Positions 1-10,417 of a DNA stretch of 64,000 bases are shown here, in pieces; the first letter of the stretch is position 1, and the number at the start of each line of letters is the position of its first letter. A program made the translations under genes and the position numbers. The stretch is from Eimeria necatrix (taxonomy: Eukaryota; Apicomplexa; Conoidasida; Eucoccidiorida; Eimeriidae), in NCBI RefSeq assembly GCF_000499385.1, contig NW_013651893.1, positions 1 through 64,000 of the forward strand, in the 5' to 3' direction. The notes under the pieces are model-generated. The model was not told the origin of the DNA. It made no database searches and saw only the letters and a program-made list of their open reading frames with translations.

Positions 1-1239
1 GCCAATGCAGTGTTTCTTTTAACGCCTCTCTGCACAGACGCGGTGCCAGGACTCGCAAGCGCAAGCCAAAAACTGCTTATGCTTAGCAGATCGCAGACAC
101 GTGGCACCATCAGGTAGGGAAAGTGCTTTTTCGCAGTGCTTCCTCACAGAACGTCCCCATCCTGCCTAGCAATTTACTGGCGCCCACCGTCTACATATGG
201 TCACACGCCTTTCGCTGAAACTCAGGTAAGGATATGCAGTGCTGCCTCCCACATGCAGAGACAGAAGCTATCCTCAGTGATTGCAACAGGCTGTATGAGT
301 TTCAATAGCTCATGGGCTCTTCTTCCGTGCTACACGACACATCAAATGCAAGCAAAGCCTCGTGCAATGGGTGCTTGAAGTTTAGATGCAGCGCGAGATG
401 GTACGAGTGCTCACCCAGCTCCGGCGTCGCCGCCAGCAGCGCACAGACGGATTGGGCCCTTATTGCCTCGCTATGTTGGAAGGGCAGAGCACGCGGATCT
501 ACATGCAGCAGCTTCTAATGTCTGCGGACTCAACTGACCTGCAGTGCGCTGTACGGTGTACAGCACACCACGTCCTTGTACTAGCCACTTTTTGCAATGA
601 GCGGGATTGTGGTCAGTTGACTAGAATCCCGCTCCTTGCAACAAGCGGCAAGTACACTGTGCGGCACCGCACGTCTGGGAAGTTCCATTGCTGCTGATCA
701 ACCATTTCGCGGACTGGGGAGGACTATTGCTCATAAGCTGTACTCAAACCTAGCCCCGCGACATTCCTGCAATTCTTTTGGACTAAACGTGCCATCGGTA
801 CGGACGCCGGACGCTGTAGCTGCTCTGTCAAACGGATAAAGGTACGCGGCTCGCGTTTCATTGTCAGCACTAGCCCCGCGTTGAATTGTTAGATTGTTCA
901 CGTCGCCTACATAAGAGAAGTCTGGAAAGGCGGTGCTTAACCTTCAGATGTCTCTCATATGTGCTGAAGCAGGCACCAGCCTATAACGTGACCACGTACG
1001 GTTACAGCCTTTCCGGTTTAAGACAAGCAAGGCAATGAGCCGTTGACACTGATTTGAAAGCCAATGTGGAGCACGCGCACGTCCCAGTGCTGGCACAGCC
1101 AAATTTGCGGCGTATGTAGTCGTTTCTGTTCCGCGACAATGTGCTGTATTTGCGCTTTAGCCGAACATCACAAAACTGATATCTGACGCGATGACGTGAA
1201 GCATGTACCCAATTTGTACATGCACTTCAGCTGCGAACC
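1..1239. other. no gene recognised
   Basis: Several short open frames occur here, but none shows a recognisable domain, a phase-compatible exon chain or a homopolymer tract typical of the neighbouring genes. It probably contains the downstream flank of the minus-strand GPALPP1-like gene and intergenic DNA. Confidence 0.4.
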
Positions 1240-2997
1240 TCACAAGAATGAGGTCTGCCAGGACGATTTGAAGCGTGCGCTCAGCTTTGTCTCTTCAAGC
1301 TGCAAGTAAAGCACAAGAAAGAAAGACTCCATAACAAGTATTCGCTGAGTTTCCTCCCATGCAGAGGGGCAGCACTCATTGAGAAGACGGCATACGGCAT
1401 CCAGTCGATAGCGCTGCTTTGGCAAGTCTAACGCACCAGTTTCTCATAGTCTTCTCGTGGAATTTGTCGCGTAACCTGCAAATAAAAAGAGATGCTAGCA
1501 ATCAAGTGAGTACTGCAGTACGATTCAGGCCTGAACGAGTGAAATGTTCAGTTGCCTGAAAATTTCCCAAAATGTAGAAGCTGCTAGGCAGTTAAAAAAC
1601 TTTGAGCTACCAGCACAGTGCAAACGAAACGGTGGCCTGTGTCGAAGTGGAGCCTGTTGACTCTTGCCTGAAGATCACGGTCTCTATCAAAACGCTGCCA
1701 CGGTTGACCCTTCTTCGCATCGTCCTGCTGCAGCATGAAGCACCCACCATCGCAGAGATACAGCATCACCAATCCAGCGTAACCTGTGGTTTTTTCATCA
1801 CCGTTACTTGTAACCGACAAAACGCAAGTATCCGGGATCCTTGACAGTTTTCGTGGTGCTCCATACGCACAAACTCCTGTTCAACCGCCTGCTCTGCCGC
1901 CCGCTTGCCCCAGACGTTTCGAGCCGCATCCATGCTTCGTTTCCAACGCTTATATGCTTCTTCGCCTTCCGCGAAGTCCCCTGTTCACCAGACAAAACCT
2001 TGGAACATTCTGCGTTCTAGTGCGCAATGTGATATTTGTGCCAATGCGCTTCTGCAATTAGCAAATGCTAAAGTCATCTCCTGTAAGTTTCAACGTAAAA
2101 TCGTCACTATACGCAAACAGTGGCTCATGTTAACCTTGCTCTCGCATTTCCCGAAGGCTTTGCAATTTGCGGGATTTGTTCCATTCATCCATCACTGCCT
2201 TCACCCGTACAGCTTCTTCGTCATCTTTTTTCTTTTGTTGCAAGATTTCTGGGCCACAGCAGCAAGCAGCGTGTACAATCCAGTAATCAGACAACACCAG
2301 ACGATCATAAATGACAGGCGTCTTGACTGAACGCGAAGTGTTGCCACGCTGCATTATGTCTGTGGTTTTGAACAAGGACGTTCTTACTCATTCGCTTTGC
2401 AGCAGGTTTATCATCTGTAGCAAGGCATCGGAGATAGGCTGGGGCTTCAAGCATCCACTCCTCTCTCTGGAGTACGAAGAAGCAATTACTGCCACACAAT
2501 ATGTCTGACCTCACTTAAGCAACAAAGCAGATTGCTCCGCTGCTGCAATCGCTCCATTTGAAGCAAAGCATCAGCATCTGAATATCATGCCAAAGTCGTC
2601 TCTTTTCAAGGGTTTGGGAGACTGTATTTCGCAAACTTACTCTAGGTGCTCCTCCAGCTACCGTTGACTGGTGTGCAAGCTCTTCCTGAGTAGACTCCGT
2701 TGGTAAAAGACCTGAATCTTGGGGCTGTTCGCCTCGCCAACGCTGCACAGCTTCCTCGGCCTTGCGTTCCGCCCTCTCTGCATCGAATGCTAGTTCCTTA
2801 GCGGGATTTTCTTCACTTTCATGAACTTCGGGCTGTTGAAGTTCGGATGGAAAGCTCGACATGTCCAGCTGTGAGCGCAGCTCCTTGCAGCGGCGCTTTA
2901 CGAGCTTGGACAGCGAATTTTTATAAGTCAGCGCCTTTCTCCAGCCTTTGCCCTTTTCACCCTCGACCTTGAAAGAGCCACAACGCACTACTAGCAT
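1240..2997 (-). CDS. GPALPP1/DUF3752 domain protein, seven exons
   Basis: Seven minus-strand exons chain in phase: 2997-2641, 2466-2388, 2248-2135, 1980-1808, 1727-1662, 1475-1437 and 1299-1240, giving about 295 residues. The second exon opens with REEWML. Later exons carry DEWNKSRKLQSL, then RFDRDRDLQAR, and the end is LSARFKSSWQTSFL. In that order these match the hallmarks of the DUF3752 domain of GPALPP1 (REEWM, YNxSKRxxSL, PFDRxKDLKV, LxxRFxxxxxxxFL). The role of the family is poorly known; it is a nuclear protein in animals and plants. Introns are 80-186 bases. Further upstream, an open exon near 3316-3195 (LLDVFEQLDSWGIVYLHDL) could join through a GT donor at the right phase, so the N-terminus is uncertain, and the usual GPALPP motifs were not found. 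A basic, Glu-rich linker (AERAERKAEEAVQRW) precedes the REEWM motif. Confidence 0.65.
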
Positions 2998-3439
2998 CCT
3001 GAAAATTCACAGAAACGCTGCTGTATTGCTGCTACCCTGCACTGTTTTGACTACACTTCATGAGGGCAGCCATGTCCAGTGCGCCTAAAATACGGAGTCA
3101 AAGCACCACGCTCCGGACGGTATACATTATTTCTTCGTGTGTGGCGCTTGTAGATTAGAGAATCGCAGTGGGTTCTGTGCGAGGTGAGGTAGCGGGTGAC
3201 ACACCTCGCCAACACATAGGGCTCGGAAAAGGTGACGTAGCTTCTTCCTCAAACGTAGGTCCCCAAGGTCATGCAAATACACAATGCCCCACGAGTCTAG
3301 CTGCTCGAATACATCCAACAGCTGAATTCAAACAGGCAGAGACGCCATCGTTTCAATCAATGATCAAAAAATTCCCCGAGCACAACAAAGTACCTGCATC
3401 TTCACCCGAGCAAATTCTGTTTACCTCCTTTTCCATTTG

Positions 3440-4927
3440 AGGGGACAACCGTAGTAAAGAGATAAGAAGGCGATCAGCATCTTCTTTGTCGATCGCGTCC
3501 TAGGGTCACAACGCGAACATACCTTTAAGACGCGAAAATGCTCAACAACCCTATACGGCAACTTTCCCCGAACCTACCCTATTGACTTGGCTTATACGTT
3601 GTTGTGACGCATTTCTCACTAAAGGCTATAATATCCACCACTCAGAGAAAGGAACAGCATAATACTGCATACCACTTGAGAATGCTCTTCTTCTCGTTTT
3701 GTGTGCTTTTCGCGGCTCTTCTTTTTGGATTTTTTCCTCTCCTTTTTTGCCTTTCGTTTTTTACTTCTACTTATGTTCCCCCCCTCAACTTCACTGCTGC
3801 TTCCACTCGAATGACCCATCTTGCAAGACCACTTCCCGACAGAAAAGACTCCTCAACCTAGGAAGGCTGGCGCTCCCGTTCAACAGACTATTCCAGTCTT
3901 TGCCATACGAGCGCGTAGTTCATGCATTCTTTATGGCCCAAAACTGTTTCACTGCAGCAGCAAGATCATGGAATGAACCCACTAGCGCTGCGTCATGTGG
4001 TCCTCTGAAGCCATAATTACGCTTCCTGGCTCTACAACAGGCACGCGTGATCTTCACGCACAACGCCTCTTGAAAGTTGGCAAACTGCGTCAACAGCAGC
4101 ACCGCAAGCTTACTACGAGATACACCTGGAAGAAATGTGTATACATGGATCAGAATCAGAAAGTTGTGCTGGGCCTGCTGCTGCACGTAAGCGGCGACCG
4201 TTGCACGTTATAGCGATTAAGACAATAGCATGCATCTCAGTCATCGAAAGAACAATTAGGCAACAGAAATAATAGAAAAGCAAAACTCAGCTTATGGCAG
4301 TCAAAGCTTCTGCACAGCCGCATGCAAGTCGTTCAAGGCCCCAGTGAGTTACAGGCGGAAACGGAGTGAACACAGAATTCAATACCATGCATGCATATTT
4401 TTTAGTATCTTAGTAGCTGTGAAGAAGGCCATTTGAAACTGAATGCTGCTGGGGAGTTATGCACTGCCAATAGAGCGAACGCAAACTCATTGGGGGGTGG
4501 GACCCGGAGGCGGCGCAGTGAAGATATTTACCTTTCTTGGGAATGCCTGCTGCAAATGCATTAAAGCACATAAATTTGATAGTTTTGCGGTAATCCTCCT
4601 AGCATCTGTGACTTCCGAGGATCCCATGGACACTTCGTCCACTGGAGCACGTAAATGGGAACAGAGGCAGCTGTTACCTTAGGCCCAAACACTCGGACTC
4701 GGCCACCTATAAAGTCGGTGCACAGGCAAGAAAAAAGAAATTAAGGTCCACAACAACTCCCAGAAAGACTCTAGTTTTGGCTCCGACGTTGGCTGCACCC
4801 TCATGTACCCCTCTACTGTTCCCCGCTACCACTTGAAAATTTTCCCGTGTGGAACAGTCTCTCTCCCGTCTTAACGTGTCTTGGGTTTTCGTGTGAAGGA
4901 GGTTCCGCCTTCTTAGATCTTCGGAAG
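3440..4927. other. intergenic region between divergent genes
   Basis: This stretch lies between the minus-strand GPALPP1-like gene and the plus-strand actin-related gene, so it should hold both promoters. No TATA-type or other core element could be identified with confidence. A pyrimidine-rich stretch lies near 3690-3790. Open frames here are short and unsupported. Confidence 0.35.
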
Positions 4928-7766
4928 ATGGAATTGATCAGCTCAAGCCTCGTGATTGACATTGGGGCGTCAAGCACGCGCGTGGGCTACGCAGGCGAAG
5001 GAAGCCCGTCACAACTGCTGAACTCATGCATAGGAGTTCGTCAGCTGCGCGGCCCTCAGGAGGGTTTATCAGCAGAAAATCACGGCCGGAGTAACACAAC
5101 GCGCGAGATTATCTTCCCTCTGAACTTCTCCCAGCGCCGCGATTGTGTGGAGGTGGTGCCTGCGCTCTTTCCCAGCTGGCGCGGGGCTACTGGAAAGCGG
5201 AAGATGGACTTTAATCCCGTGTACACCCTGCACGAAGAAGCATTCGAGAATCTTGTAGCTCTCAGTTGCACAGGAGCACGCGCAGCCCGCTTCGGTCGCA
5301 GAGGGGACGAAGCTTATCCGAACTGTGTAGACTCCAATGGTTCAACACGCTCCCCTGAGAGTACTTTACGTTTGACGGAGCTATGCGGGATCGGGGCAGA
5401 CTTGCGAGAGCAGCCGCTGCTCCTTTCCGAGCCAAACATACACAGCAGGGAGGTCAGGGAAAAGATAGCAGAAATACTTTTTGAAAGTTTACAAGTAGGA
5501 TCTTTGTACACGGCGAAACGCGCACTTTTGGCATGTGTTGCATTGGGGAGAAGCAGCGCTTTGGTCATCGACATGGGGGCTTCTGGCCTATCAATTGCTC
5601 CCGTTTCAGACTCTTTCGTACTAGACCAACATGTTACGGAGTGGCCAGTAGGCGGCGATGCAATGAGTCAGCTTCTCAGCGCAGTTCTCGTGGGGCACAA
5701 TTTTCCCGTGCACCCTAGCTTTGCGCGATTTTCGGCACAGAGCAGAATGGTGAAGGTTTCACTAGACAAACCTGGGGACTGGGATAACGTTCATCCTTCG
5801 TACATGCACTGGAGGTGAGCGAAGCGGCATGTAAGGGGCTCTACTAGGATTGCAGCGCTGTTGCGGAGCTTCTTACTGTGGAGATCTTTTTTTGAAAATG
5901 AAGATAAAGGAAAAAGGAGGAAAACTTATACTGGTTGATATTGCAAAATCGTCAGAAGAGATGAGATTAGCGGTGAAATGCTTATCGAATTCGGAGCTAG
6001 CTGTTCTCCTCGAAATGCGTTAAGGCGTACTTTATTTTAAAAATTATAATTAACTTCTAATTTAAATATTAATAGTATAATTAATTCCAATATTTTTAAA
6101 ATATTCATCATTTTTTTAGTTTATCTTTTAAATTGAACACGCACTGTACTATAATGTACTATTAATGGAATTTAAAATACAAATGATTCATTATATTCAT
6201 GTTAGGATTTTCCCTAATAGTAATAACATAATATGAGCTAGCTAGACTGCTCTACTCCGTTTGTGTTTATTTAAACAAAGTCAATAAAGCCAGGAAGGAA
6301 TTGAACCCACACTATTGTGGTCCGTAGCCACATGCTCTTCCATAAAGCGTATGTAGGTGGTTTTAATATATTTTTATACGGAAAACTTGATATTTGTTTT
6401 TAGTTTAAAAAAACTATTAAACTAGAGTCTGTTAGGCGTAAAAGGAATTTTTTGAGGAGTAGTGAAATGCGAAGATGTGAGACTTCGGTTGCTGTATGGT
6501 CCACTCTGTGACTTGTCTACTCATCGCCCTTGTAGCACATTTACTGGTTGGTCACGACACGTGCGAAACACTGGAAGTGGGAGCGCCGGGGTTTTCAGAG
6601 AATTGCTGCATTTTTTTGTTTTATTGCTGAACTACAGTACTTTTGACGCTGACGTGGTTCGTTGAGTCGTCCTGTTTGTTTGCTGTACAGCCGCATGCAG
6701 ACTCTTTCGTTCCTAAAGGAAGGCTTGTGCCGCGTAGCGGATGACCCAAGGGATGTGGCCCTAGCTCAAAAACCTATCGCACTTCCAAGCCCTCAACAAC
6801 AAACCAAAAGACGTGGAGTTGCAACATCAGAGGCTTCCGGGTCGTCTCAGCTTATATTCCCGTGCTCAACAGGGGCCTCTGCCGCGGCGCTGCTCTCCGG
6901 TGGTAGCGGAGTTGAAGGAGGGGTCATGGAGCTGCCTGATGGCACACGCCTTGAGGCGGAACAACTTGCAACGAAGGCAAGATATGATCGTAGTTCAACT
7001 GATATCACCTGCGGCACACGACTCTCAACTTAAAGTATCCATTTGGATCAAGGAATCGTCCAGCCTACTTTCCTTTGTTGGGAATGATAAGCTACGGAGC
7101 GTTGTAGTCAGTTTGTAGACAGCCTTTTTGTGGCTTCATGCTATCTTTTGTAGTAGCCAGAACTCTGCTGAGCTGTGCAACGTTGCAGCTCCCAGAGATA
7201 CTGTTCTGCCCTGCACTTGTATCGTCGGTTCCTGGCGGTGGCGGTGGCTTTCCAGGGCTGCCTGATGCAGTGCGACAAGTGGCAGAGGCGGTTGAGACTG
7301 ATGGTAATCGCGACATCCTTAGCGCTTTAATTCTCACAGGCGGCTGCTCTTGCATACCTGGTAAGTAATCGCTCTTACCTGTATGTGAAAACTGATTTCC
7401 TCCTTTTCTTGCCTTTGGATGGAAAGGACTGTGGGCACTCCGGACGCGTTCTACATCGTATCTACGTGTCACATGCTGTTGTCTCACAGATGTTAAAACA
7501 GGACACGTCAAAACGCTGTTTCACTGTTCGCCTGTGTGCATGTAGGAATGGTCGAAAGGGTCAACCGCGAGCTGGTAGAAGATCCAGCAATATGTGGGGG
7601 ACAGAAAGTCCGTCTACTGGCGGTTCCTGGGTCGTCAGAGCGCCGGTATTCAACTTGGGTCGGCGGGTCGATTCTTTCAAGTCTCAGCTCCTTTCAGGCG
7701 GCGTGGTGTAGTCGTGAAGAATACGAAGAACATGGCCCCGCCGTTGTCCAGCGAAAGTGCTACTGA
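4928..7766 (+). CDS. ARP4: actin-related protein, ARP4/BAF53-like
   Basis: Four exons chain in phase: 4928-5814, 6691-6989, 7154-7360 and 7546-7766, giving about 537 residues. The N-terminus has the actin nucleotide-binding signature ([18 protein letters not shown]). The middle has [20 protein letters not shown] and a second phosphate-binding segment ([16 protein letters not shown]). Exon 2 has the ELPDGTRLE segment, exon 3 has LPEILFCP and [11 protein letters not shown], and exon 4 ends [20 protein letters not shown] through to a terminal KCY. Nuclear ARP4 is a shared subunit of chromatin remodellers and the NuA4 acetyltransferase; assignment to ARP4 rather than another ARP rests on the LLxSEPN region and the C-terminal WVGGSIL block. 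The ATG at 4928 is chosen because it sits just before the conserved domain. The acceptor of exon 3 is the least certain junction. Exon 1 carries inserts relative to actin, and intron 1 (876 bases) contains plastid-like DNA. Confidence 0.85.
6020..6440. other. AT-rich apicoplast-like insert (candidate NUPT) in intron 1 of the ARP4-like gene
   Basis: The base composition falls abruptly to long A/T runs (TTTTAAAAATTATAATTAAC-type sequence) and returns to the mixed composition of the flanks near 6440. No other stretch of the window looks like this. The block contains a tRNA-Arg(ACG)-like sequence on the minus strand. Apicomplexan mitochondrial genomes carry no tRNA genes, so the apicoplast genome is the likely source. 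No intact plastid protein gene was recognised. Confidence 0.5.
6287..6357 (-). pseudogene. degenerate organellar tRNA-Arg(ACG)-like sequence
   Basis: On the minus strand a D-arm (GCTT, loop TATGGAA, GAGC), a perfect five-pair anticodon stem (TGTGG/CCACA) with loop CTACGGA and anticodon ACG, and a T-loop TTCAATT can be read. Organellar tRNA-Arg(ACG) genes have this layout. The 5' acceptor strand does not pair with the 3' strand, and one T-stem pair is broken. It is therefore more likely a decaying plastid-derived copy than a working nuclear tRNA. Confidence 0.5.
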
Positions 7767-10417
7767 TGTGTATGAGGTGGATGTAAATCCCCCATGGACT
7801 CTACAGCTGTTGCAGTTTTATGCAAGTTTGAGGGCTTTTGTTTTGGCAGTTCACATACAGCGATGGCTCATGCGGTATGCGCCGCGGGGATTCAACGACG
7901 CTGAGCCGTTCTTTAGTGGCAGATGTTCCGCAGCTGCGCAAATGGTGAGGGGCATGTTCACTTTTCGAGGCGCAGGACGCCTTGGATTCGCGAGATGCAA
8001 GCTGTGGAATTTTGCAGGTTTCCTGGGACTACAGTGCAGATGACCGGCCTTGATTGCATTGCGCAGAGAGGGTGTCGTAGTAAGAATGGGATCTGTTGGC
8101 GCTTATTTCTAAGCAAAAGAGATGCGTACCTGTAGTGAACAGCAGCCGGCCCCACTACAGCCCTTTCTTCCTCTCGCTGTGGTGGCTGTTAAGCGCCAAC
8201 TCTGACACTTGCAGAGAGACAGGTGCTGGGCAGCGGAGGTATACTTCTGATTGCTTCGGTTGATTTCTCTGCGCTGTGGCTCGGCAGGGCCTCTTGTTAT
8301 CTCACTACGCTCCATTGTATTCTTGCGCATGCCGTGACACGTTTGCAGCTGCAACAGAAGGCCTGCAGAGGTGGGGCCCAGGCTGGATCCGCCTCGACTT
8401 AAATATCCCCTTCACCACTGCAGAATGCATATTCTTAAGAAGCAATAGTTTATAAGTTTAGTCATGTGGAACGACCAGGAATTTAGTTGGGCTGCGATGC
8501 CGACAAAGCGCATGCAGCTGAGAATCCAGCGCGCAGCTTACAGTATTGGAGAGGCGCACTGTTGCGGAGTCGGTGTTTCTCATTGTTATTACTTATATTC
8601 AAGACGATTCGTTCTGAGCTGTCCCATTCTTAATTTACGACATGGCTCAGTTCTGTTCTATTCTGATACGCCGTGAAAGAGTGCTTGTGGGTGGCCTTGC
8701 ATTGTACAAGCAGGTAGTCCATTGCAGTTCGCACCTCTGTCCTTTTCCTGTCCTATTCTACAGCCTGTGCACGTTGGCATGACAACTGCGCCCATAATGC
8801 ACAGGTAACAGCGCTCTGCGACAGGTCATCTATCGGGTTGGGCACCAGATCACGCCTATAGCAACCGCCCGCATAAGGCACTTTGTAGTAAACAACAACG
8901 TCCACTTCTCTGTGGAACCAATGTACTTTCCACGCATATCAAGGGCATCAACGCACAATGCCGTATACTGGAAGTCCGCAACTTGCCGCAACTTGCCGTA
9001 TCTGTTCTTTCAGTGGAAGGGTACCAACATAGACTGCTATGGCAGCGCCCTTAGCTTGACACGAGAGACAAGCTTTACTCGCACTCTCTGTATAAACTCG
9101 TCGTAGCCATACGTAATGTGTTCGTTACTGGCATGGCACGAATCGCACCATATTTATTGGCGAGCTCGATGAGTTGTCCTTACCGCGGTTTACTCTTCTT
9201 TGTCCTTATCACGGTTTACTCTTCTTCAACCCTGCGACTCAACATGCAGTAGTGACAGGTCCACACAGATGAAAGTATAATAATAACAGCTTTATTCTTC
9301 GGTGGCGGTTCTCATAGGCTCCCAAGCATGGGCCTCAACGTGTTCCCCTCAACTCGTCGTCGCCGTTTTTTCGGCAGAACAGCCTCCAGCATGGCAGCAG
9401 CCTCGCATCCATTCACGGGCTGTGAATACTTTCACTCTCTACTCGTTAAGCGTCTATTTTGAACTACTTACTGTTGATACTTAACGAAAAAGAAGACCAT
9501 GATGATTCCTGGCGACAATCTTGGTGCCTTCCAGGGAAAGCTGCCGTTTAACCCGTTGATAAAGTATTGTAATGTCTCAAATAAAGCCAAAAGCTTCAAA
9601 AAAAAAGAATTGACTCTGCAGTTCTCTCTTTGAAGCCACGTGGGAATACTTTCCCTGAGGCCAGACACATGTCCTCGCGCCGTCCCAACACATGAACTCC
9701 TTTTTTCTTGGGTACTATGCGATGGCTCGAATCAACGAGCTATTAGTGAGGTTAGTTTCGCTTAAGTGAAGTTTTTGCAGCCAAGGTTTCGTCTCCGTAT
9801 CACACCTTCTGATGTGAGCTGACTGCGGTGCTCACCGGCACGCTTACCTGTCACGCGCTTGACATGCGTTCGACGGTACTCTCGATTATTTATGCTGGCG
9901 ATCTTGAATATACTCATTGCTTAAACTCCACAGTGTACCATAGTATGGTTACTTTCAGTGGTTTACCCGCGTAACTGATGGAGCGAAGACCGTTTGACGG
10001 CGCAAAGTTGCCTACTACACTCAATGGTCCCGTCGCCACTGTTGAGATACGAAGAACTTCCTACAGACGAAACTTCATAGAAGGGACAAATCCTGACATT
10101 GCAGCTGTGCCGATGTGCTAGCTGTGGGTTAGGCGTTCATACTACTGCACTGCCTGGGCTGCAAATAATTTATATGTGCTTCTGTGTTCCATTGCCTAGC
10201 CTGCAAGAGGCGGGCAAGAAGGGTATTGAGCCCCGCCGCTTCCAGTTGTTAGCTGTACAACATCAAGATCAAAGGGAGTGCGGAGGGAATTTAGTACATC
10301 TCTTGTTGTTCGTGCTGTGCTAGGAGGAGTTGTATGCACGGACGTTGGGCCAAATGCTAACGTCTTCCTCTTAAGTGTAGGGCGCATTCCAAGCATTTCT
10401 GATTGCAGTTCTACAGG
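7767..10417. other. no gene recognised
   Basis: This interval lies between the ARP4-like gene and the dynamitin gene, both on the plus strand. Open frames are short and carry no recognised domain. It contains a 26-base tandem duplication (9175-9226). The last few hundred bases should hold the dynamitin promoter and 5' UTR, with a possible splice acceptor just before 10409. Confidence 0.35.
9175..9226. repeat. 26-base tandem duplication
   Basis: Two adjacent 26-base copies (9175-9200 and 9201-9226) begin TGTCCTTA and end TTTACTCTTCTT, and differ at two positions. They lie in apparently noncoding DNA. Confidence 0.85.
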
